Positions 38,297 through 45,255 of a stretch of DNA of 64,000 nt are shown here, one piece after another. Both the position numbers and the translations under genes were made by a program. The notes below the pieces were generated by a model. That model was not told the origin of the DNA. It saw only the letters and a program-made list of their open reading frames with translations, and did not search any database. The stretch covers positions 21,345 through 85,344 of the forward strand of contig NZ_LGEK01000008.1 of assembly GCF_001636615.1 (NCBI RefSeq). The letters run 5' to 3'. Within the stretch, counting starts at the first letter, position 1; each line of letters opens with the position of its first letter. The stretch comes from Mucilaginibacter sp. L294. GTDB taxonomy: Bacteria; Bacteroidota; Bacteroidia; Sphingobacteriales; Sphingobacteriaceae.

Positions 38297-38815
38297 TTAT
38301 TTTGCTTTCGCTTCGGCTATTTTGGCCTTAATCTTATCCACTGATAAGCCTATAGGCTGCTTGCCTGTTAACTCGGTGAACTCTTTAGCCAGGGCAGCAC
38401 GTTCGGCCTTTGCGGGGTCGGGTTGATCGTTACCGGCGTTTTTAAGTTTCTCGGCCTCGTAATCGGCTATTTGCTTCTCTATCTCCTGCGCGGTTAACCC
38501 GGCTGCCGGTTTGGTATCAAAAAGTTCAATAAACTTTTTGATTACGGCGGCCAACTTATCCTTATCGCCGGTGTCTACCTTGCTACCGCTGTCGCCATCG
38601 GTATCGCTATCGGTATCCGCTGTACTACCCGCAGACGTTCCACAAATTGCCTCGCGGGTGTATTCGTCCACGGCTTTGTTTGCCAGCGTTTGTTTCCAGT
38701 TTTCAGCGTAGTGGCCTGCCCTGAATACATTTCCATCCGAAGTAACGTATGCTTTGTTTACATCGGCGTTTTTCTCAAATAGTGCTTTGAGCTGCTCTAA
38801 AAGTTCTTTTTTCAT
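38297..38815 (-). CDS. Phage hypothetical protein with acidic linker and HeH/SAP-like C-terminus
   Basis: 172 aa. The N-terminal helix (LLEQLKALFEKNADVNKAYV) is followed by an Asp/Ser/Thr/Gly-rich linker (65-85) and a C-terminal two-helix segment LAKEFTELTGKQPIGLSVDK that resembles HeH/SAP-type modules on phage capsid-associated proteins. It lies between lysis and tail genes. It could be a head-decoration or head-tail protein; not proven. Confidence 0.5.
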   Translation of the reverse strand: MKKELLEQLKALFEKNADVNKAYVTSDGNVFRAGHYAENWKQTLANKAVDEYTREAICGTSAGSTADTDSDTDGDSGSKVDTGDKDKLAAVIKKFIELFDTKPAAGLTAQEIEKQIADYEAEKLKNAGNDQPDPAKAERAALAKEFTELTGKQPIGLSVDKIKAKIAEAKAK

Positions 38816-38816
38816 A

Positions 38817-39533
38817 TTAAAAGGATTTTATTGTAAAGGTTAAGCCCAGGCCAACGCCGGGCATGAAACGGTTAAGTGCCGGGATATAATCGTAACCAGC
38901 GTGCAGGCCTAATGACAGGCGGCTTGGCTGCGGGCTTTCAATCCTGAGCGTTTGCAGGCCATCAATAGTTATGCGCTTATCCGGGCTTAAAATATCAGTG
39001 TAGTTAACCTGCGATTTAAACAGCTTTTTAGGGCTGTAATAGTCATGCCTGATTAATTTGATATTATACTTCAAGTCGAACTTGCCGCCGAGGCTATCGG
39101 GCGTAAAGCCAACGTTTGCGAATGCGTCCGAATACTCGTAATGCACCCTGTTTAAGCTGTCAATCTTTTTAACAGCCCGTAACTCGTTTGCCTGCAACGT
39201 GGCGTTTATGTATGATGCCTGTTGCAGCTTTTTGGATTTGTCCAGGTTGTCGAGGCGCAGGCTGTCAAGCACCGACTGGCTCACCGGCAGCTTTGATATA
39301 TCGCCGTTGCCTATGATATCCTTTTTACGCTCAAAAGTGGTTTTAGCGTAGCCTTTGTTATCAACCGATGTGGCAATTTTAGTAGCGGCAGTTTTAGCCT
39401 CATCAATAATTGCAGAGGCGCTGCCGTTTGTTTGTGCGCTTCGGTGGGCTTGTAAATACAACTTAACACCCAGCACAATAATTACGACACCTGCCGCAAT
39501 TAGTAATGATTTTAAACCTGTGTTACTTTTCAT
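38817..39533 (-). CDS. Membrane-anchored coiled-coil protein, spanin-like candidate
   Basis: 238 aa: N-terminal TM (LLIAAGVVIIVLGVKLYL, about 10-27), a coiled coil to about 130, and a C-terminal beta part ending GVGLGLTFTIKSF, like an outer-membrane-associated strand. Together with the preceding 102-aa TM/coiled-coil protein (11-base overlap) and the CHAP endolysin it forms the lysis cluster. The TM plus C-terminal outer-membrane feature would fit a spanin spanning the envelope. Confidence 0.5.
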   Translation of the reverse strand: MKSNTGLKSLLIAAGVVIIVLGVKLYLQAHRSAQTNGSASAIIDEAKTAATKIATSVDNKGYAKTTFERKKDIIGNGDISKLPVSQSVLDSLRLDNLDKSKKLQQASYINATLQANELRAVKKIDSLNRVHYEYSDAFANVGFTPDSLGGKFDLKYNIKLIRHDYYSPKKLFKSQVNYTDILSPDKRITIDGLQTLRIESPQPSRLSLGLHAGYDYIPALNRFMPGVGLGLTFTIKSF

Positions 39534-39831
39534 TTCGTTTGATGTTGTTTATTGCGGTACTGTCTACCGCTTTTTGTATTTGTTGGTTAGCCGACCGCTC
39601 AACGATGTAGGCTTTAAAAACAACGTCCTTTTCGCTACGCTCGTCCTGTACTTGCTTTTCGAGTTTTTCAATCCTTTGCAAATCTTCGGCGCGGTCGGAT
39701 TTAGCGTCAAGCCTTTGCCCTGTAATCACCCCAACCAGCACAACAACCACCACATAAAGCGCATAGGCCAGTGGTGTTTGCGCTATCTCTTTTAGAGATA
39801 TTTTTTGTAGGCTTTCTTCTGTATTTTCCAA
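39523..39831 (-). CDS. Holin or spanin-like small membrane protein
   Basis: 102 aa with one TM (LAYALYVVVVVLVGVITGQR, about 18-37) and a charged coiled coil (AEDLQRIEKLEKQVQDERSE). One TM with a cytoplasmic N-terminus could be a class III-like holin or an inner spanin. It sits directly between the endolysin and the 238-aa spanin-like gene. Confidence 0.5.
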   Translation of the reverse strand: MENTEESLQKISLKEIAQTPLAYALYVVVVVLVGVITGQRLDAKSDRAEDLQRIEKLEKQVQDERSEKDVVFKAYIVERSANQQIQKAVDSTAINNIKRNEK

Positions 39832-39869
39832 CGGTGTGAGGGTTTTATTTGGTAATTAAATTGGGTGGC

Positions 39870-40388
39870 CTATATCTCGAATGGATAGATATAACCCGCC
39901 ACGTTTAAACCGTTTTCCTGAAACGGCCTTGTAATGGTGCGAAGCTTTTGCGCCACCCTGTCGCCCTCGCGGCTGCCGTTAGCGTTGGTGTTACCCTCTA
40001 CGGTGGTCATGGTGTTGTTAGCTTCATCAACTGCAACCACAATACCAGCGTGGCCGGTAGTGCCGCTGCCGTGTCGCCATAATACTATTGCCCCCGGCTT
40101 TGGTGTTTCGCCAACGGTGAACACACCGGCGTTTTCGTGTCGCTTTAGCGTATCTAAAGCCCCGCCTGTATTGTTTTTTGCAATAGCCTCATGCAGAAAT
40201 TTTATATCGTAATAGGCTTCGCCGTAAACCAGCTTTACAAAGAATGCACACCAGGGCGCACCCTGATAGAAACCTACCTGTATAAGTTTTTTACCAAAAT
40301 CCTTATTCACAAAGCCCTGGTTGCCTTTTAATTCGAGTTGACCGATATAGCCCTTGGCTATGGCGATTATGCGTGCTGCTCTACTCAT
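39870..40388 (-). CDS. CHAP-domain endolysin
   Basis: 172 aa; catalytic Cys47 in GAPWCAFFV, His113 in TTGHAGIVVAVD, and polar third residue region VEGNTN (N133), the CHAP/NlpC arrangement. There is no signal peptide, so it needs a holin to reach peptidoglycan. It cleaves amide or peptide bonds of the cell wall during lysis. First gene of the lysis cluster after the capsid gene. Confidence 0.85.
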   Translation of the reverse strand: MSRAARIIAIAKGYIGQLELKGNQGFVNKDFGKKLIQVGFYQGAPWCAFFVKLVYGEAYYDIKFLHEAIAKNNTGGALDTLKRHENAGVFTVGETPKPGAIVLWRHGSGTTGHAGIVVAVDEANNTMTTVEGNTNANGSREGDRVAQKLRTITRPFQENGLNVAGYIYPFEI

Positions 40389-40400
40389 GGTTTTTAAGTG

Positions 40401-40426
40401 AGCGGGCAGCCGAACGGCTACCCGCT
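40401..40426 (-). terminator. Hairpin between capsid and endolysin genes
   Basis: agcgggcagccg / cggctacccgct pair at 11 of 12 positions around a 2-base loop, flanked on both sides by similar ttttaagtg sequence. No run of U follows on the minus strand, so partial termination or processing is likely, separating capsid and lysis expression. Confidence 0.5.
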
Positions 40427-40440
40427 TTTAAGTGATAGGA

Positions 40441-41544
40441 TTAAACGGTTTTGGCTTGTTTAACAATAAGCAAACCCTCCATAAGCTCGCGTCTTGCACG
40501 CGCACCGGCACGTACCAGGAACGAGAATATATCGCTGTAGTAGGTCGGGTCTTTCTCAGCCTCGAATATTTCAATATCCCCCAGTGCAAACTCAACGTTG
40601 CGGCCATTATAGAATAATATACCCTCATCGTCGGTAGCGGCACCGGCTGCGGCATTTGGTTTAAATGCACCGGCATTATTGAACACGTACACAGACGAGC
40701 GGGTCATAATCTTAAAGCCCTGCACTTTGTACATTACGCCATTCCTGCGCTCATCTTCCGTAACAGCAGCCATATAAGTGGCAGTGATGGTACTTTCGGC
40801 AGGGAACATCAAAGCTTCTGCCTCGCCTGAAATAAGGGCATACATCGCACCCTCTACCCACGATTTTTGACGAATAAAGAACGAACGGGCGCGTTGAAAA
40901 TCTTTCAACCTGTAACCTTTTCTTAAGCCTGTAGCATCCGGCGCGGTGGCGGCGATTGCATCGCCATCAGTAAGTAAAATACTGGTTGCGGGAATAGTGG
41001 TAGTAGTACCAACGCCCGGGTTTACGACAGTTAACAATACATCTTCGGCAACATCAGCCGCAAGGTTGTCGCGCTCGTCCTGCATCACATCGTTACGCTT
41101 GTCATAAGACAGTTCTGCCTGATCTGCATTCGATACGCGCATCGGGTCTGATGTATATTCGGCAATCTCATAAGAGGTTGGCAAATCTGCACGGGTTTTA
41201 ACTGTAGCGGGCAACACAGTCCTATTTTTAACTACATCGCCACCTTTGCCAGCTTGCGGTATGGTAACCGTACGGCCTTTAATATTTGCTTTATCAGCCT
41301 GCCTAAACGTTTTTAGAAACTGGTTATCCGCATAGAGGTTCTTTTCTATGTCGGTTGCCCAAAGTGTTTTTTGCAATGGCATAAACAATGCCATTTTGGG
41401 CATTTTAGCCACGCTTAGAACCGTGCCGGTTACGCCTGCACAAGGCAAAGCCAATACCGGATTAATGCCGAAGCATGCGAATAATAGAGCCAGCACCAAC
41501 ACATTGTACAGGTAGTCGAGCGGCTTAAGTTTTAAATTTTTCAT
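40441..41544 (-). CDS. Major capsid protein (HK97-fold candidate)
   Basis: 367 aa. It directly follows the protease/scaffold gene. The body reads as a capsid protein, with KTLWATDIEKNLYADNQFLK, VTIPQAGKGGDV, and an E-loop-like region after it. The first 45 residues are hydrophobic (YLYNVLVLALLFACFGINPV), like a signal or TM helix. A start at the internal Met before ALFMPLQKTLW would give the usual capsid N-terminus. An AT-rich leader with paired TTTTAAAG lies 35-52 bases upstream. Confidence 0.8.
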   Translation of the reverse strand: MKNLKLKPLDYLYNVLVLALLFACFGINPVLALPCAGVTGTVLSVAKMPKMALFMPLQKTLWATDIEKNLYADNQFLKTFRQADKANIKGRTVTIPQAGKGGDVVKNRTVLPATVKTRADLPTSYEIAEYTSDPMRVSNADQAELSYDKRNDVMQDERDNLAADVAEDVLLTVVNPGVGTTTTIPATSILLTDGDAIAATAPDATGLRKGYRLKDFQRARSFFIRQKSWVEGAMYALISGEAEALMFPAESTITATYMAAVTEDERRNGVMYKVQGFKIMTRSSVYVFNNAGAFKPNAAAGAATDDEGILFYNGRNVEFALGDIEIFEAEKDPTYYSDIFSFLVRAGARARRELMEGLLIVKQAKTV

Positions 41545-41606
41545 ACTGATTTTTAAGTGTGTTATTTGATTTTGTTGGTTTTAAAGGTTTTAAAGGATGG
41601 TTTAAA

Positions 41607-42668
41607 TTATTCCCACTCTTTACTGAACTCTGCTTTGTAAAGGGTTTTAAACAGGTTTAAATCATCTTTTTTCAGTTGTACCAAGTCGCCTGATTTGTCC
41701 AATTCAGCCCATGTTTTACCGGCATATTTGCCTGTCAACTGAACGCCATCGGGTTTTACTACGCTTTGGATAGATGGATTTGCCGCTTTGCCGTCCAGGT
41801 GCAGTTTCACTTTGTCGAAGCCTGCTTTATCCCTTATTTGGCTTTCGTAAAAAGGGACTTCATCCTGTGTGATCTTGCGGTCGGTTACGGCCTGGGATAA
41901 CATCACCTTGGTGTTGTCTTTTAAGCCCGCATTTTCATGCTCTGTAACCTTGTTGGTCAGTTCTAACTTTTCGCGTTCAAGGGTTTCAATCTGCGTTTTT
42001 TGGCGCTGTGCTAATTGCACCACCTCCATAACTTTGGTTTCAAACTGATCCGCTGTTTTGACTTCTGTCAAGCCCAACAGCACTGCCGCTTTCTCGGCGG
42101 TTAATTCGATTTTATTCATTTCGTTTTCTATTTGTGGGTTTTTTAATGCGGGGATTGCAGCGTTATCGCCGTTTTGGGATAATTGTATTTTATCGCCGTT
42201 TTCGTCGTAAAGAGCAACCTGTACGGCATCATCGTTGCCGCCGAGGTCGCAAAGGCTAATCTCTTCCAGGAGGGATTTAGTAAGTGTTGCTTTGGTTTGA
42301 CCGGGCAAAAGGTATTTAGGCTCTTCGCTCCATTCAACCGGGCGAAGCCCGGCAGATGCCATACGATACGTACCGTTCTCGTACTTTTCGTAAATAGCCA
42401 TTGCGAACGTGTCGCTTTCGTCGAAACAAGGCAAGCCGGTTATAACTCTTCCAAATGTCTTGTCGTCTTCAACTTTTAACTCAATAACATTACCCAATGC
42501 CAGTATCTGATCTTTAGTGCTGCCAAATGGCCTTATATGCATCCAAAGCATTAATGGGTTTAGGTCGTATTGGCTTAAGTCTATACCATCGGTAAGCACA
42601 CGGAAGCGATAATTATTAATTCGCTCACTGGTAATTCTGATACGTTTAGATGCTCTTTTTAATGCCAT
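41607..42668 (-). CDS. Prohead protease with C-terminal scaffold
   Basis: 353 aa. The protease part (1-165) has His44 in LWMHIRPFG and the Ser segment YRMASAGLRPVEW, as in phage maturation proteases. After residue 184 it becomes a helical scaffold (ETLEREKLELTNKVTEHENA). Met184 (codon at 42119) with ENE before it can initiate a separate scaffold, as Mu gpI/gpZ and lambda C/Nu3 do. It directs capsid assembly before cleavage. First gene of the leftward late block. Confidence 0.75.
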   Translation of the reverse strand: MALKRASKRIRITSERINNYRFRVLTDGIDLSQYDLNPLMLWMHIRPFGSTKDQILALGNVIELKVEDDKTFGRVITGLPCFDESDTFAMAIYEKYENGTYRMASAGLRPVEWSEEPKYLLPGQTKATLTKSLLEEISLCDLGGNDDAVQVALYDENGDKIQLSQNGDNAAIPALKNPQIENEMNKIELTAEKAAVLLGLTEVKTADQFETKVMEVVQLAQRQKTQIETLEREKLELTNKVTEHENAGLKDNTKVMLSQAVTDRKITQDEVPFYESQIRDKAGFDKVKLHLDGKAANPSIQSVVKPDGVQLTGKYAGKTWAELDKSGDLVQLKKDDLNLFKTLYKAEFSKEWE

Positions 42669-42827
42669 TTCAATCTCTATTGTGGCACAAACGTATGCTG
42701 GTATTTACGGCTAAAAAAATCGACTAATCAGTAGGCTACGGGCTTGGTTTTCAGAGGGTACAATAAGTGTATGCTTTGAATTACCGCATTTTTACCCCCC
42801 TTTATAAGTATGCACTTTTGGCTTGTT
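42669..42827. promoter_or_regulatory. Divergent promoter region between packaging and capsid blocks
   Basis: 159 bases separate the rightward small terminase from the leftward protease gene. Both late blocks must start here, since each runs away from it. It holds direct-looking AT-rich patches and a C-rich run (acccccc near 42793). No clear -33/-7 pair was recognised. Confidence 0.55.
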
Positions 42828-43304
42828 ATGGATAAAAAACAACCCCAAAAACGGCTTACAAATGAAGAGATAGAAGAGGCAAAGGGACACGCCAAAATGT
42901 TGTACCTGCACGAAAACGTTACCAGCCAAAAGGAATTGTCGAGGCGTGTTCATGTGTCCGAAAACACCATATCCAAATGGGTAAATGATGGTAATTGGGC
43001 TAAACTCAAAAAGAACTTCCTGTTAACCCGTGAAGAGCGCATGAGCGACATGCTGGATGAGTTAACAGAGATACAGGCGGCCATTAAAGAGAAAGTGAAA
43101 GGGGCAAAGTTTGCAGATCACAAACTTGCCCTGGTAAGGCGTATGCTCGTTAATGACATTAAGGCATTAGAGGTAAAAGCCTCCATACCCGAAACCGTGG
43201 CGGCAATAATGGAACTGGTAAAATTTGCCCGGCCTGAAAATGTGGAAGAGGCTAAGATCATTATGAAGTGGGGAGACATTTATATTAAAACCCTGATGAA
43301 ATGA
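42828..43304 (+). CDS. Small terminase subunit
   Basis: The start at 42828 gives MDKKQPQKRLTNEEIEEAKG; the six-codon extension is rejected. 158 aa with a clear HTH (TSQKELSRRVHVSENTISKW) and a helical oligomerisation region. It recognises phage DNA and recruits the large subunit, whose start overlaps its stop by 4 bp. In Mu-like phages packaging begins near one phage end. Confidence 0.75.
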   Translation: MDKKQPQKRLTNEEIEEAKGHAKMLYLHENVTSQKELSRRVHVSENTISKWVNDGNWAKLKKNFLLTREERMSDMLDELTEIQAAIKEKVKGAKFADHKLALVRRMLVNDIKALEVKASIPETVAAIMELVKFARPENVEEAKIIMKWGDIYIKTLMK

Positions 43305-44830
43305 TAAGCAATTCCATAACAGCAGCCGACAAAAGGGCAATATTTGACTGGGATGCTTTTTTTGCCAACATGAGCAATCAAAGCCCTGTGCCGGTCGGCG
43401 AAACGGAGTTGCAAAAACGCGCCCGTATAGACCGGTTAGAGAACTGCTTTGAAGAGTGGAAAATTTGGCATTTCAGAAAATATTGCACCGCCGAGCCTGC
43501 CGCGTTTCATAAAGCCAGTTCGCGCCGGGTGCTGAATAATCCCGAATGGTTTGAGGCGAGGCCTTGGAGTAGGGAACTATCGAAAACAGGCCTTACCATG
43601 ATGGAAGTTCTTTTTCTGTCAATGACCGGCAAAAAGAAAAACTGGCTTTACATCAGTTCCACATGGGATGCGGCGGTAATGCTGATCAAACCTATCAAAA
43701 TCAACCTTGAACGTAACGAAAGGCTGATATATGACTATGGTGTACAGCAAGGTTACGGAACGTGGACAGAGGATAGGTTTGTTACCAAAAAAGGTGTGGC
43801 CTTTACCGCGTTGGGCTGGCACAGTAAAGCGCGTGGTTTAAAAGCCGAAGAGATACGCCCCGATGGAATTGTATTTGATGATTTTGACACCGACGAGGAA
43901 TGCCGCAACCCCGATATTGTAAAACAAAAATGGGATTGGGTTGAACGCGCCGCCATTGGTACGCGATCTATCAGCAACCCGCTGCTTGTGATATGGAACG
44001 GCAATATCATAGCCGAGGACTGCTGTACGCTCCGAGCTATGGCCGTTTGTGATTATTACCAAATTGTCAATATCCGCGACAAGAACGGCAAAAGCAGCTG
44101 GCCGCAAAAAAACAGCGAAGAGGCCATAAACATAGCATTACGTTTTTTAAGCTATAACGCCATACAAGGCGAATACTATAATAACCCTGTAACAGAGGGA
44201 CGGGTATTCAAAAAGCTGAAATACGGCAAAATGATGCCGCTGCATAGGTATCAATTCCTTATTGCCTATACCGACCCCTCGTATAAAAGTCGGGGCGACT
44301 TTAAAGCTACATGCCTAATAGGCAAGTGGAAAAACCCCGCCACAGGTTGTTTTGAATATCATGTTATCCAAATGTATTGCGCCCAATGCACCACCGCGCA
44401 AATGCTGGATTGGAACTATGAGATATTAAGGTATGTAAACGGGCGGGTGCCGGTATTCTTTTACATAGAGTGGCCTTGGATAGACGAAATACTAAAAATG
44501 GAGATAGCAGCGGCTAACCAGCGGCACGGCCTTTCTGTACACCCCAAACCCGACGACCGGAAGAAGCTTGAAAAAAAGGCACGTATTGAGCAAAACTTAG
44601 AACCATTGGTGCGCAACGAGGAATTGATTTTTAATGAGAAGATCAAAGACACCGAACACATGAAAAATACCGAGGCTCAATTTTTAGCATTAAGCGCAAC
44701 CAGCCGCGCCCACGATGACGGCCCGGATAGCGTGGAGGGCGGCGTGTACAAAGTGAACGAGCGCGTAACCAACGACATAAGCAACATTGAAACCATTAAC
44801 ACCAGCCAACGAGGCTCTAAACGCATATAA
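43301..44830 (+). CDS. Large terminase subunit
   Basis: 509 aa. An N-terminal ATPase part has Walker B RPDGIVFDDFD (about 186), with no typical Walker A visible, as in Mu-like large terminases. The RNase H-like nuclease has Asp in AYTDPSYKSRGDFKATC (about 322) and a C-terminal acidic site DDGPDSVEGG (about 471). It powers headful packaging and cuts host-flanked phage DNA. Confidence 0.85.
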   Translation: MISNSITAADKRAIFDWDAFFANMSNQSPVPVGETELQKRARIDRLENCFEEWKIWHFRKYCTAEPAAFHKASSRRVLNNPEWFEARPWSRELSKTGLTMMEVLFLSMTGKKKNWLYISSTWDAAVMLIKPIKINLERNERLIYDYGVQQGYGTWTEDRFVTKKGVAFTALGWHSKARGLKAEEIRPDGIVFDDFDTDEECRNPDIVKQKWDWVERAAIGTRSISNPLLVIWNGNIIAEDCCTLRAMAVCDYYQIVNIRDKNGKSSWPQKNSEEAINIALRFLSYNAIQGEYYNNPVTEGRVFKKLKYGKMMPLHRYQFLIAYTDPSYKSRGDFKATCLIGKWKNPATGCFEYHVIQMYCAQCTTAQMLDWNYEILRYVNGRVPVFFYIEWPWIDEILKMEIAAANQRHGLSVHPKPDDRKKLEKKARIEQNLEPLVRNEELIFNEKIKDTEHMKNTEAQFLALSATSRAHDDGPDSVEGGVYKVNERVTNDISNIETINTSQRGSKRI

Positions 44831-44833
44831 ACT

Positions 44834-45253
44834 ATGGCATTTATTACTATTGAAGATTTTAAAACCCATTTAAAGGAATACGTTATTGAGGCGATAAGCG
44901 ACAATGACGAAGAGATTTTAAAAACGGCTATTACCAGCGCAGAACAAACGGCAGCGAGCTACATTAGCCGGTTTGATGTGGCGGCCATTTATGCCACCGA
45001 GGGCGCAGACCGCGACAAGTACGCCGACCTGATGACCTATATAAAAGATATTGCCAAATGGCGATTTATCAACCTGGTTAATGTGGCGACTGATTTAGAT
45101 ATGGCTGAAAGCAATTACAAGAACGCCATTGCCGAACTGGGCAAAATACAGGCTATGCGAGTAGAGCCGCAAGGCTGGCCACTGCCCGAAACGGAAGCCA
45201 ACGCAACACCATTCACCGTAGCAAGCAACCCTAAACGCAGAACACAATTTTAA
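44834..45253 (+). CDS. Head-tail connector, Mu gp36/DUF1320-like
   Basis: 139 aa and helical, starting MAFITIEDFKTHLKEYVIEA, with RFINLVNVATDLDMAESNYK in the middle, matching the small DUF1320 connector found beside Mu-type portals. Two bases separate it from the portal gene and three from the terminase stop. Confidence 0.65.
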   Translation: MAFITIEDFKTHLKEYVIEAISDNDEEILKTAITSAEQTAASYISRFDVAAIYATEGADRDKYADLMTYIKDIAKWRFINLVNVATDLDMAESNYKNAIAELGKIQAMRVEPQGWPLPETEANATPFTVASNPKRRTQF

Positions 45254-45255
45254 AC

